From: an uncultured Clostridia bacterium
Lineage (GTDB): Bacteria > Bacillota > Clostridia > Oscillospirales > Ruminococcaceae
Assembly: GCA_947588805.1 (NCBI GenBank)
Contig: CANPYR010000001.1
Coordinates: 124,001 to 188,000 of the forward strand
Length of the DNA: 64,000 bases
Direction: 5' to 3'
The translations under genes and the position numbers were made by a program. Of the stretch, positions 8,077 through 16,137 are shown piece by piece (position 1 is the stretch's first letter; each line of letters begins with the position of its first letter). The notes below the pieces were generated by a model. The model saw nothing but the letters and a program-made list of their open reading frames with translations, was not told where the DNA came from and made no database searches.

Positions 8077-9369
8077 ATGAGCAACTATAAATTTGAAACT
8101 CTTCAGCTTCATGTCGGCCAGGAAAACGCGGATCCCGCTACCGATGCGCGCGCTGTTCCCATCTACGCGACCACTTCATACGTCTTTCACAACTGCGAAC
8201 ACGCCGCGGACAGATTCGGACTTCGCGACGCGGGGAACATCTACGGACGGCTTACAAATTCCACTCAGGACGTTTTGGAAAAGAGGATAGCGGCTCTTGA
8301 AGGCGGCGTGGGAGCGCTTGCTCTCGCTTCGGGGGCGGCGGCAATCACCTACGTCTTGGAAGCTTTGGGACAGAACGGCGGGCATTTCGTATCCCAGAAA
8401 ACGATCTACGGGGGAAGCTATAATCTTCTTGCGCATACGCTTCCGGGGCTCGGTATAACCGCGGATTTTGTGAACATTCACGATCTTAAAGAGACCGAAG
8501 CCGCGATAAAGCCGGAGACGAGAGCGATATATATTGAGACTCTCGGAAACCCGAACAGCGATATTCCGGACATTGACGCGCTTGCAGAGCTCGCTCACAG
8601 GCACGGGCTTCCGCTCGTAGTAGACAACACCTTCGGCACTCCATACCTCATCAGACCGATAGAGCACGGCGCGGACATAGTGGTTCATTCCGCTACAAAG
8701 TTCTTAGGCGGTCACGGGACTACGCTCGGCGGGATAATCGTGGATTCCGGGAAATTCGACTGGGCGGCGAGCGGGAAATATCCTGCGATAGCGGCTCCGA
8801 ATCCGAGCTACCACGGCGTTACCTTCACGGAAGCGGCAGGTCCCGCGGCGTTTGTCACATACATAAGAGCGGTGATTTTAAGAGATACCGGCGCGACGAT
8901 CTCTCCGTTTGCGGCGTTTCTGCTTTTGCAGGGCATAGAGACTCTTTCTTTGCGCGTAGAACGTCATGCGAAAAACACCGAAAAAGTTATCGAATATCTT
9001 TCAAACCATCCGCTTGTGGAAAAGGTCAATCACCCGTCGCTTCCGGATCATCCGGATCACGATCTGTATCTGAAATACTTCCCGAACGGCGGCGGCTCGA
9101 TCTTCACTTTTGATATCAAGGGCGGTCAGAAGGAAGCTCACAAATTCATAGACAGTCTTGAAATCTTCTCGCTTCTTGCAAACGTCGCGGACGTAAAGAG
9201 TCTTGTTATACATCCCGCGACGACTACTCACAGTCAGCTCAGCGAAGAGGAGCTTAAGGATCAGGGCATAGGTCCGAACACGGTAAGGCTTTCGATTGGT
9301 ACCGAGCACATCGACGATATTATTGCGGATCTTGAGAAAGGCTTCAAGGCGGTAGAGGAGTTGAAGTAA
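8077..9369 (+). CDS. metY: O-acetylhomoserine aminocarboxypropyltransferase (sulfhydrylase)
   Basis: 430 residues, typical for this Cys/Met-metabolism PLP family. It makes homocysteine from O-acetylhomoserine and sulfide. Visible signatures are LQLHVGQENADPATDARAVPIYATTS at the N-terminus (the long family form), ETLGNPN, DNTFGTPYL and the PLP lysine in HSATKFLGGHGT (K208). The AAAGGAAA site lies close to the ATG. It is first in an operon with cysK (40 nt downstream) and an Rrf2 regulator. Neighbouring cystathionine lyases share the fold, but the QxHxGQ start and the length favour MetY. Confidence 0.92.
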   Translation: MSNYKFETLQLHVGQENADPATDARAVPIYATTSYVFHNCEHAADRFGLRDAGNIYGRLTNSTQDVLEKRIAALEGGVGALALASGAAAITYVLEALGQNGGHFVSQKTIYGGSYNLLAHTLPGLGITADFVNIHDLKETEAAIKPETRAIYIETLGNPNSDIPDIDALAELAHRHGLPLVVDNTFGTPYLIRPIEHGADIVVHSATKFLGGHGTTLGGIIVDSGKFDWAASGKYPAIAAPNPSYHGVTFTEAAGPAAFVTYIRAVILRDTGATISPFAAFLLLQGIETLSLRVERHAKNTEKVIEYLSNHPLVEKVNHPSLPDHPDHDLYLKYFPNGGGSIFTFDIKGGQKEAHKFIDSLEIFSLLANVADVKSLVIHPATTTHSQLSEEELKDQGIGPNTVRLSIGTEHIDDIIADLEKGFKAVEELK

Positions 9370-9409
9370 TCCTTCGCCAAAACCCAAAATCTATCCGGAG
9401 GTAATCAAA

Positions 9410-10339
9410 ATGAAAATCTACAAATCATCAGCCGAACTCGTTGGGAGAACTCCCCTTCTTGAGCTCGCTCACATAGAAAACGCATACTCTCTTCAGGCTA
9501 AAATCTACGCAAAGCTTGAATACTTAAATCCGGCGGGATCAGTCAAGGACAGAGTTGCTAAGGCTATGATCGAGGACGCGGAAGCTCGCGGAATTCTTAA
9601 GCCCGGCTCCGTTATTATCGAACCTACGAGCGGTAATACCGGTATCGGCCTTGCTTCTATCGCCGCCGCTAAGGGCTATAGGATTATTATCGTCATGCCG
9701 GATTCCATGTCGGAGGAAAGACGGCTGATTATGAAAGCATACGGCGCGGAGCTGGTTCTTACCGAGGGCGCTAAGGGGATGAAGGGAGCTATCGCCAAGG
9801 CCGACGAGCTTGCTGAAGAGATCCCGGACAGCTTTATAGCGGGGCAGTTCGTAAATCCCGCTAACCCGAAGGCTCACCGCGAAACCACCGGTCCCGAGAT
9901 TTATGAGGATACCGACGGAACGGTTGATATCTTCGTCGCGGGAGTAGGCACGGGCGGCACAGTCACCGGAGTCGGCGAATACCTTAAATCCAAAAAGCCG
10001 GACGTTAAGATAGTCGCGGTGGAACCGAAAAGCTCCGCTGTTCTCTCAACCGGTATCGCAGGTTCCCACAAGATCCAGGGGATAGGCGCGGGATTCGTTC
10101 CGGAAGTCCTTAATACAAAGATCTACGATGAAATAATCGCCGTAGATAACGACGACGCATTCAGCATAGGAAAAGAGATAGGCCGCCGCGAAGGCGTTCT
10201 TGTCGGGATATCCTCGGGAGCCGCGGTATGGGCCGCGATTGAGCTTGCAAAGAGACCGGAAAATAAGGGCAAAAATATAGTGGTTCTTCTTCCCGATACC
10301 GGCGACAGATATCTCTCCACTCCCCTTTTCAGAGACTGA
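9410..10339 (+). CDS. cysK: Cysteine synthase A (O-acetylserine sulfhydrylase)
   Basis: 309 residues, full length. It converts O-acetylserine and sulfide to cysteine with PLP. K46 in PAGSVKDR is the PLP lysine; EPTSGNTGIGLA is the substrate loop and GVGTGGTVTGVGEYLK the phosphate-binding glycine loop. GGAGG precedes the start. The gene lies between metY and the Rrf2 gene, with 3 nt between its stop and the Rrf2 ATG, so the three are co-transcribed and assimilate sulfide by two routes. Confidence 0.96.
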   Translation: MKIYKSSAELVGRTPLLELAHIENAYSLQAKIYAKLEYLNPAGSVKDRVAKAMIEDAEARGILKPGSVIIEPTSGNTGIGLASIAAAKGYRIIIVMPDSMSEERRLIMKAYGAELVLTEGAKGMKGAIAKADELAEEIPDSFIAGQFVNPANPKAHRETTGPEIYEDTDGTVDIFVAGVGTGGTVTGVGEYLKSKKPDVKIVAVEPKSSAVLSTGIAGSHKIQGIGAGFVPEVLNTKIYDEIIAVDNDDAFSIGKEIGRREGVLVGISSGAAVWAAIELAKRPENKGKNIVVLLPDTGDRYLSTPLFRD

Positions 10340-10342
10340 GTC

Positions 10343-10747
10343 ATGATAATTTCAACTCGCGGAAGATACGCTTTAAGGGTCATGCTCGATTTAGCGGAGC
10401 ACATGGGCGAAGGATTTGTTCCGATGAAGACGGTCGCCGAGCGCCAGGGGATCTCTTTAAAGTACGTTGAGAGAATTGTGCCTGTGCTCACCAAAAACGG
10501 ACTTATAGAGGGCGTTCAGGGCAAAAACGGCGGTTACAGGCTGGTAAGGGCACCGAGCGAGTATCGCGTAGGGGAGATTCTCCGTCTGACAGAAGGCGAC
10601 CTCGCCCCGGTAGCATGTCTTGAAGCCGGCGCCGGGGAATGCCCGAGGGCGGGAAAATGTCCCACCCTGCCGATGTGGAAGGAGCTTTACGGACTGATAA
10701 ACGGGTTCTTTGACGGCAAAACGCTCGAGGATCTGCGGGGAAAATAA
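10343..10747 (+). CDS. Rrf2-family transcriptional regulator with Fe-S-type cysteine triad
   Basis: 134 residues. A winged helix occupies residues 1-70 (MIISTRGRYALRVMLDLA, SLKYVERIVPVL, GKNGGYRL). Three cysteines at 92, 100 and 106 (C-x7-C-x5-C) resemble the iron-sulfur-binding triad of IscR, rather than CymR, which lacks it. As last gene of the metY-cysK operon it probably controls that operon through the palindrome at 7776-7800, linking cysteine synthesis to Fe-S or sulfur status (inference). There is no isc gene beside it, so the name iscR is not used. Confidence 0.88.
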   Translation: MIISTRGRYALRVMLDLAEHMGEGFVPMKTVAERQGISLKYVERIVPVLTKNGLIEGVQGKNGGYRLVRAPSEYRVGEILRLTEGDLAPVACLEAGAGECPRAGKCPTLPMWKELYGLINGFFDGKTLEDLRGK

Positions 10748-10842
10748 AAAGATTCCCCGGACTATGCCGTCTCTTATAATATTTAAAATATTTAATTATT
10801 GAACGAAACTTCAAACCTATACTGTTACGCCGAATTGATCCG

Positions 10843-10885
10843 AATCTGTTCTTGCTTTCCGAAAAAGGCAGGAGCAGATTTTTTT
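10843..10885 (+). terminator. Intrinsic terminator of the metY-cysK-rrf2 operon
   Basis: AATCTGTTCTTGC (10843-10855) pairs with GCAGGAGCAGATT (10868-10880), two G-U pairs included, followed by a run of T to 10885. It lies about 95 bp after the regulator stop codon. Confidence 0.8.
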
Positions 10886-10940
10886 ATGCTCCCGGCATGA
10901 AATTTCGCTTTTTCTTAATAAATTCTTAATAAATTTCCCC

Positions 10941-10969
10941 TTGCGCCTTAAGAATTTCCGTGCTATACT
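10941..10969 (+). promoter_or_regulatory. Promoter of the membrane-protein gene
   Basis: TTGCGC (10941-10946), 17-nt spacer, TATACT (10964-10969), 30 nt before the start codon at 10999. AAAGGAG lies between them. Confidence 0.65.
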
Positions 10970-10998
10970 GAGAAAAACTTGTCTCAAAGGAGTTAATC

Positions 10999-11547
10999 AT
11001 GTTAAGATCATTAGTCGAATTTTCCCCTGCGATCGTCCTGCTTCAGGTCGTGATCGCGGCACTTGCCTTGGCGCTCAGCTTAAAGCGCCGCTCGCTTTTT
11101 TATTCGCTGACAGTATTTTTCGCAGCGTACGCAGTCGCAAATTTTATTTTCCTTATCATCCTTCCGCTCCCGCTGAAATTCGACGGCCCGCGACCGGAAT
11201 TTATATTCGCTTCGCAGTTCGAGGGTTTTGATATAGGAGTATTTTTCATGCATTTTTCCGAAGTTTTAGCGCGGGACAAAAGGTATCTAACAGCGCCGTT
11301 TTTGATGGCTTTTTTCTGTCCGTTTGTAATGCCGCGGCTCAGAAAACCGTTAGGCGGGCTTTATATTCTCGCCGCCGCGGAGACGTTTTACCTGTCCGCA
11401 AACCTTTTGATTAACACCGTATCGCGCCGAGTCATGACGCCGGTTTCCGCAGGGAAAATGATCTTTATAGCGTTATCGGTCTGCGCGGGGGTGGGGATAT
11501 ATTCTATTGTCGCTTTTGCGAAAGATAAACGTAATATGAATAATTAG
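10999..11547 (+). CDS. Integral membrane protein of unknown function
   Basis: 182 residues with about five hydrophobic segments (roughly 10-27, 32-57, 95-112, 118-140 and 150-170), short loops and a basic tail ending KDKRNMNN. It has its own promoter and an AAAGGAG site. Weak resemblance in layout to VanZ-like proteins (the LMAFFCPFVMPRLRKPLGG stretch) is not enough for assignment. It converges on the BlaR1-like gene across a degraded coding region. Confidence 0.6.
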   Translation: MLRSLVEFSPAIVLLQVVIAALALALSLKRRSLFYSLTVFFAAYAVANFIFLIILPLPLKFDGPRPEFIFASQFEGFDIGVFFMHFSEVLARDKRYLTAPFLMAFFCPFVMPRLRKPLGGLYILAAAETFYLSANLLINTVSRRVMTPVSAGKMIFIALSVCAGVGIYSIVAFAKDKRNMNN

Positions 11548-11571
11548 GAATTGCTGTTTATACCCACTCGC

Positions 11572-11855
11572 TTACCGATTCTTGAAATCCTCGGAAGTAA
11601 ATTCCTTGCCGAGCTCCCAGCCGATTCCGTATATGTCTCGGCATGGCAGCTCGCGGCTATCGCTATATATATTTTCCCGTCGTACATTTCAGGGCGCTCA
11701 GGGATATCGCCGTCAAAAAGCTGAAGTCCCACGTGCAGAAGATCGAATATTTCAGACGGCTCGATTTTAAGAGCGCTCCGGCTGTCCGGAACCGTAACCG
11801 AAAATGATAACCCGTCAAAATCTTCGGCGTAGGTTTTTAGGGACGGCGGCGTATC
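11572..11855 (-). pseudogene. Frameshifted coding remnant downstream of the BlaR1-like gene
   Basis: Directly after the TAA of the BlaR1-like gene, the same frame stays open and protein-like for about 65 codons (SLKTYAEDFDGLSFSVTVPD, then EIFDLLHVGLQLFDGD, RPEMYDGKIYIAIAAS). The sensible reading then moves to another frame, ending RDIYGIGWELGKEF..EDFKNR and a stop at 11572. No start codon with a ribosome-binding site is evident. It could be a decayed separate gene, or the lost C-terminal part of the sensor, cut off by a nonsense mutation. Confidence 0.45.
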
Positions 11856-13166
11856 TTACTCCTCGGCCGAGCTTTCCGCACGGCTTGCTACCGTTTCATA
11901 GAGCTCTCGCGCTTTATCGGAATCTTCTAATCGGTATATCCGCGACGGTGCGGGTGAGTTTGAGACGAATACCGACTTGAAGCCGCTTATGAACGTCACC
12001 GTCGTTTCTTTACCGTCTTCGGCGCTTTGAAGCGTCAGACTGCGAATGTCGCTAAGATCAGGCTCTTTTGATTCTTCGGCATAGATTCTGAGCTCCGAAA
12101 GCTCGCGGAGCGTTTTGCCGTCTATCTCCCCTGCCGATAGGATCTCCCTCCCCTCTTCGCCTGAGCTTACATACGCTCTGACAGGCTCCGAAGCTTCGTC
12201 TATGCTCCATCCCTCCGCTTCCTTAAGACTTATATATACCTTCGGGTCGGTGAGAATGCATACCGCCGCGGCTATGCAGATAACTACGGCCGCGCATACC
12301 GTCAAAAAGGCCGGCTTTTTATATTTTAACACTGATTTTATCCTGCTTTTTACATTTTCTTCACCGAAAGCAAGCGGGCATACCTGCGGTCTTATAGTCT
12401 TGGAGCCGAAGCTTAATAACGCCTGAGCATAGTCTGCGCGCGAAGTCTTATCCATCTTTTTTATCGCTTTTTCATCGCACGCCGATTCTATATCCCTGCA
12501 AAACATCGCATATCCGATCCATACGAGCGGGTTGAACCAGTGAAACGAAAGAAGCAGGAATCCGAGCGGCTTTATTATATGATCCCCGCGGCTGATATGA
12601 GCGTTTTCGTGCGCTGCGATCAGCCTAAGCTCCCTCTCGGAAACCTCCGGCGGGATATAGATCCTCGGACGGATAATGCCGAAAAGAAACGGCGCGCAGA
12701 TTTTTGAAGATACGAAAATATTATCCCTCAAAAGAACCGCTTCGGCGGTATTTCTTTTTATTTTGATACAGCTTATAACTGCATATAAAATCGCCGCCGC
12801 GACGCCGACGATCCAAATTGCCGAAAGAACCGGGAGTATAATTTGAACCGGACCAGCGCTGTAAGACGGATCAAACGCCGACGGGCCGGTTATTGCCGCG
12901 GGGATAATGCTCTCGGCGGGCGGTGATGATAATGACAATGCTTCGGGCGCTGTGAACGTTGCGGGTACGGCGCTTGCGGGCGGGATGATACTCAGTCTGC
13001 TCTTAAGCGAAAACGGAACGGCAAGCCGAAGCGCCGCTATCCCCCAAAGAAGAACCGAGATCCACTTGGGAGCTTTTCTTAATACGAGCCTGAGAAGCAG
13101 TACGGCAAAAACCGCCCGGCTTGCCGAAGCGCTCATCTTTAATATAGCCGTGAATATTTCAGTCAC
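11856..13166 (-). CDS. BlaR1/MecR1-type M56 membrane metallopeptidase with non-PBP sensor region
   Basis: 436 residues. Membrane helices lie near 15-55, 108-135 and 285-305. The zinc site is HENAH at 186-190, followed by FHWFNPLVWIGYAMFCRDIESACDE, characteristic of M56. In the family, signal sensing activates cytosolic proteolysis of the paired BlaI repressor. The outer C-terminal region after the last helix is only about 130 residues and shows no penicillin-binding SxxK/KTG motifs, so beta-lactam sensing is doubtful. The start overlaps blaI by 8 bp. No beta-lactamase gene is nearby. Confidence 0.85.
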   Translation of the reverse strand: MTEIFTAILKMSASASRAVFAVLLLRLVLRKAPKWISVLLWGIAALRLAVPFSLKSRLSIIPPASAVPATFTAPEALSLSSPPAESIIPAAITGPSAFDPSYSAGPVQIILPVLSAIWIVGVAAAILYAVISCIKIKRNTAEAVLLRDNIFVSSKICAPFLFGIIRPRIYIPPEVSERELRLIAAHENAHISRGDHIIKPLGFLLLSFHWFNPLVWIGYAMFCRDIESACDEKAIKKMDKTSRADYAQALLSFGSKTIRPQVCPLAFGEENVKSRIKSVLKYKKPAFLTVCAAVVICIAAAVCILTDPKVYISLKEAEGWSIDEASEPVRAYVSSGEEGREILSAGEIDGKTLRELSELRIYAEESKEPDLSDIRSLTLQSAEDGKETTVTFISGFKSVFVSNSPAPSRIYRLEDSDKARELYETVASRAESSAEE

Positions 13167-13536
13167 CGTTTTTATCCCCTTTCCTGTAGCGGTCTATCAT
13201 GTCTTGGATGGCTTTAATATCCTCGTCGGAGATTTTACGCCGCTTAGTGAATGCTGCGATAAACGCGGGCAGGGATCCCTCAAAGGTCTTCTCTACCATC
13301 TCGTCAAGCTCAGCTTCCTGGATCTCGCCCTTGCTGACCAAAGAAGTTACCACCGTGTTTTCGTTTTTTAGCACTCCCCTCTCGGAGAGCCTTTTTATCA
13401 CGGTGTAGGTCGTAGTAGGCTTCCAGCCGAGCTGCTCTCGGCAGAGCTCCACGAGCTTCGAGCTCTTTACCGGCTCGTTCTCCCAGAGTATCAGGCAAAA
13501 ACGGTATTCGCTTTCAAATACCTTCGGCGTGCTCAT
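13159..13536 (-). CDS. BlaI/MecI/CopY-family transcriptional repressor
   Basis: 125 residues with a winged helix at about 5-75 (FESEYRFCLILWENEPVKSSKLVELCREQLGWKPTTTYTVIKRLSERGVL) and a C-terminal dimerisation tail (TFEGSLPAFIAAFTKRRKISDEDIKAIQDMI). This is standard family length. Its own promoter contains a large dyad (13548-13587), the expected site for autoregulation. It overlaps the M56 sensor gene by 8 bp, giving the usual repressor-protease pair. The wider targets are unknown. Confidence 0.92.
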   Translation of the reverse strand: MSTPKVFESEYRFCLILWENEPVKSSKLVELCREQLGWKPTTTYTVIKRLSERGVLKNENTVVTSLVSKGEIQEAELDEMVEKTFEGSLPAFIAAFTKRRKISDEDIKAIQDMIDRYRKGDKNGD

Positions 13537-13547
13537 ATAAATTCCTC

Positions 13548-13599
13548 CTCTAATGCGTTAGATTGATTATAGTCTAACACATTAGAGTAACTTTGTCAA
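13548..13599 (-). promoter_or_regulatory. Promoter and 15-bp-arm dyad operator of the BlaI/BlaR1-type pair
   Basis: CTCTAATGCGTTAGA (13548-13562) and TCTAACACATTAGAG (13573-13587) are inverted with one mismatch around a 10-bp centre. On the minus strand TTGACA lies at 13594-13599; a TATAAT sits in the operator centre (13566-13571) at a long 22-nt spacing, while TAGACT gives 17 nt. Either way the dyad covers the promoter, as expected for BlaI repression. Confidence 0.75.
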
Positions 13600-13668
13600 G
13601 GGGTAAAAGAAAAAAATTTTAGGTAAAAAAATAAAAGCCGGAAGCAGAAGCCCTCTCCCCCCAAAGCA

Positions 13669-13726
13669 CTTCTAACTTCTGACTTCTAATTTCTAATCTC
13701 TAATCTCTAACTTCTGTCTTCTACTC
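13669..13726. repeat. Heptameric tandem repeat (YTCTRAY) reaching into the DUF3810 stop codon
   Basis: TTCTAAC, TTCTGAC, TTCTAAT, CTCTAAT and TTCTGTC follow each other at 7-nt steps. The stop codon of the DUF3810 gene (13721-13723) lies inside the last unit. Confidence 0.75.
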
Positions 13727-14866
13727 CAGTTGGCCGTTGGCGTTATAGTCCATTAAAAGCTCAACTACCCGGTTATATGCGTTTATACCGTCCTTGACTC
13801 CGTTCATGGTAAGATTAGCGTTGGTAAGAGCGTCCGAAATCGCGCTCACCGTCTCTGTCGGGATTATCTCCTTTTCCTTGTTCTTTTCCCAGTAGTCCGC
13901 GCGGTATGAACCTATATCGTAGTCCCAGACGTTCTTCGGCACGCACGCCACCGCTTCCCAGAGTCTGTCCTCATAGTCGGTGCCTTTAAGCTCCAAAGCG
14001 TTCTTATAAAGATAGTAAAACCCGTCAAGAAGCGCCGAATATTTCATCTCGTCGGTGCCGTATTTCAAACACGCCACTATCGCCGTAAAGCTCGCTTCGT
14101 TTTCCTGGATTATCCCTTTAAGGTGCGAAAGCTCGTGACAGACCGTCGCGGGAACAGCTATGGGCTGTATGTCGCGGTTATATGTAGCTTCGTACGCGAA
14201 CGGGATATAAAGCCCTATTATCCCCTCCTGCGACATGAAGAAGGAATTTATTATCTTCTTCGGCTTCGGATAATAGCCCTTAAGCTGCGAATATTCGTTT
14301 CCTAACTGCTTCATCGCCCTGCGGCAGTCGTCGGACGTATCCTCGCTTAAAACTATATATCCGTCAGAGTCTCTATGCATCTTTGGCTCAAGCTCCGCTA
14401 TGCGCTCGGAAAATTTGGAAAGCGTATCGAGCAAAAGCTCTTCGTTATGCTCGGCAGGCTCGAAATATCTGTCGGAGAAGGTCGTGCAGTGATACATCAC
14501 AAAACAGCCGAGAGTCTCAGCGGCGAAGATAAAGACAAGGACCCAGCATAAGAACCTTAGCGCCCTGACAAGAGTTCTGCGCGTTTTCTCAGAATCCTTT
14601 CGCTTCACGATCACATATATTATCACCCACGGTATACCTATTATCGCCATCAGCGCGAATATTATTATCATAATCTCCCCGAGCGAAAACGGCAAAAGCC
14701 CCGCAAGAAACACGGGTATAGCGCTGTAGACGGGGTAGATCTTCCGGACATAGAAATCCGAAAAGCCGACGGAGAGCCATGAAAGAGCGTTTATCGCTAT
14801 GAGTATTATGTATATCGCCGAAAGGATGATATCGCTTTTCTTGAATTTCCTGTTTTTAATTTCCAT
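13721..14866 (-). CDS. DUF3810 family membrane protein with zincin-like HExxH
   Basis: 381 residues. Three N-terminal membrane helices (about 14-34, 48-87 and 100-125) precede a soluble domain. HELSH at 244-248 with a nearby glutamate-rich QENEASF segment forms a gluzincin-type motif, so a zinc peptidase role is plausible but unproven for this family. The start overlaps the upstream cation-efflux gene by 11 bp, indicating co-transcription. The last codon is provided by the adjoining heptamer array. Confidence 0.82.
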   Translation of the reverse strand: MEIKNRKFKKSDIILSAIYIILIAINALSWLSVGFSDFYVRKIYPVYSAIPVFLAGLLPFSLGEIMIIIFALMAIIGIPWVIIYVIVKRKDSEKTRRTLVRALRFLCWVLVFIFAAETLGCFVMYHCTTFSDRYFEPAEHNEELLLDTLSKFSERIAELEPKMHRDSDGYIVLSEDTSDDCRRAMKQLGNEYSQLKGYYPKPKKIINSFFMSQEGIIGLYIPFAYEATYNRDIQPIAVPATVCHELSHLKGIIQENEASFTAIVACLKYGTDEMKYSALLDGFYYLYKNALELKGTDYEDRLWEAVACVPKNVWDYDIGSYRADYWEKNKEKEIIPTETVSAISDALTNANLTMNGVKDGINAYNRVVELLMDYNANGQLE

Positions 14867-15776
14867 CTTTATCCTCAGTCCCCTGATTTTTTTCGGCTTC
14901 CACGGGGTCGGTATGTATGGTTATCACTACCCCGAGCCGCTCAAGTATCTCTTTTTCTATGCCGTCCAGAATATCGTGGACCTCCTTTATCCTGCGGTCT
15001 CCGTCTACCTCGCAGTGGACCGAGCCGAAATTATGCCCGCTGCCGTAGTTATGGATGACAAGATCGTGATATCCCAAAACGTCGGGACGGCTTTTTATTA
15101 TCTTCTCAACCTCGCGTATAAGCTCCTCCGACGGGGGAGAGCCGAGCATAGGACTTACCGCGCTCTTAAGAGTCAGAGCCGACGAGCGGATTATAAACAG
15201 CGATACCAAAAGCCCCGCCCAGCCGTCTATATTTATCCTGAATATCTGCATTACAGTCATGCTCAGAAGCACCGACAGAGTTATTACCGCGTCGTTTCTT
15301 GAATCCTCGGCGGCGGCACGAAGAGCTATCGAATTTATCTTTTTCGCAAGCCTGCGGTTCACCGCCGCCTGAGCTGTCTTAAGTAAGATCGCCAAAACGA
15401 GCGAGACGTATGTAACAGTCCCTATCGCAAGCTCGGAGGGCGTTATTATCTTCTCTATGGAGCTCTTTGCGAACAGAATCCCTACAAGAAGCATTATTAT
15501 CGATATAAATACCGCGGTTATATCCTCGTACCTTGCATGGCCGTAGGGGTGCTCGCGGTCGGCGGGCTTTGAAGCCAACTTGAAGCCGATAAGAGTCAGA
15601 ACCGACGAACCCGCGTCGGTAAAACTGTTTACAGCGTCGGCGGCGATAGTTACGCTCCCGGTCAGAGTTCCGGCGGCTATCTTTATTATAAACGCAAGAA
15701 GATTTGTCAGTATGCCGAAAACCCCGGCGAAGAGTCCCGTTCGCTCGCGGGCGGCGTTGTCGGAAGAAATAATCAA
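14856..15776 (-). CDS. Cation diffusion facilitator (CDF) family metal efflux transporter
   Basis: 306 residues with six membrane segments and a cytosolic C-terminal domain with ferredoxin-like fold (about 215-300). ADAVNSFTDAGSS and ADREHPYGHARYED carry the metal-site D/H residues of the family, which exchanges Zn, Fe or Mn for protons. The start is TTG at 15776; AAGGGG lies rather far upstream, so the exact start is uncertain. It has its own promoter and overlaps the DUF3810 gene. Metal specificity cannot be read from the sequence. Confidence 0.9.
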   Translation of the reverse strand: MIISSDNAARERTGLFAGVFGILTNLLAFIIKIAAGTLTGSVTIAADAVNSFTDAGSSVLTLIGFKLASKPADREHPYGHARYEDITAVFISIIMLLVGILFAKSSIEKIITPSELAIGTVTYVSLVLAILLKTAQAAVNRRLAKKINSIALRAAAEDSRNDAVITLSVLLSMTVMQIFRINIDGWAGLLVSLFIIRSSALTLKSAVSPMLGSPPSEELIREVEKIIKSRPDVLGYHDLVIHNYGSGHNFGSVHCEVDGDRRIKEVHDILDGIEKEILERLGVVITIHTDPVEAEKNQGTEDKDGN

Positions 15777-15835
15777 GAGTAAACACGTTCCCCTTTTGTA
15801 TTAAGCTGCGGCTCAGGGCCGGCGTTATATATTAT

Positions 15836-15864
15836 ATTATACCAAAGCGCGAGATATTTTGCAA
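15836..15864 (-). promoter_or_regulatory. Promoter of the CDF-DUF3810 operon
   Basis: On the minus strand TTGCAA (15859-15864), 17-nt spacer, TATAAT (15836-15841), about 60 nt before the TTG start. Confidence 0.65.
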
Positions 15865-15872
15865 GTCCGAGA

Positions 15873-16043
15873 TTATGGAAATTTATTTTTATACGGAATA
15901 AGCATGCGAGAGGGCTTTTCCGGTCTATCGTGCAGCCTTTCCGAAAGCCGGGATACCGCTTTTTCGCTTTCAAAATATCGGTCCCTTAAATATTCTTCAA
16001 GACGCTTTAGATCTTTATCTATTCCGAATTTCACAGTCCGCAT
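15873..16043 (-). CDS. Small hypothetical protein, 56 residues
   Basis: Reads MRTVKFGIDKDLKRLEEYL, followed by a highly charged helical stretch and the end PYKNKFP. Composition and codon choice look protein-like and the frame fills most of the spacer between gapA and the CDF gene. The upstream Shine-Dalgarno is weak (GTGGAT). I do not recognise a family. It could be expressed by read-through from gapA past the hairpin at 16081-16106. Confidence 0.4.
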   Translation of the reverse strand: MRTVKFGIDKDLKRLEEYLRDRYFESEKAVSRLSERLHDRPEKPSRMLIPYKNKFP

Positions 16044-16080
16044 AACTTATCCACTATCATTTTTACGGGAAATAACCAAC

Positions 16081-16106
16081 AAGAGGGACCCGCTTGAGTC
16101 CCTCTT
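16081..16106 (-). terminator. Terminator-like hairpin after gapA
   Basis: AAGAGGGAC (16081-16089) pairs with GTCCCTCTT (16098-16106). On the minus strand the downstream tract is only moderately T-rich (TTGTTGGTTATTT), so termination may be partial. Confidence 0.55.
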
Positions 16107-16137
16107 GCATTTTAGATCGAATTTTTACCCGGAGCGA

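Noticed and set aside
8077-9369. Assignment as cystathionine gamma-synthase or gamma-lyase
   Set aside because: Length of 430, the QLHVGQ start and pairing with cysK fit O-acetylhomoserine sulfhydrylase better.
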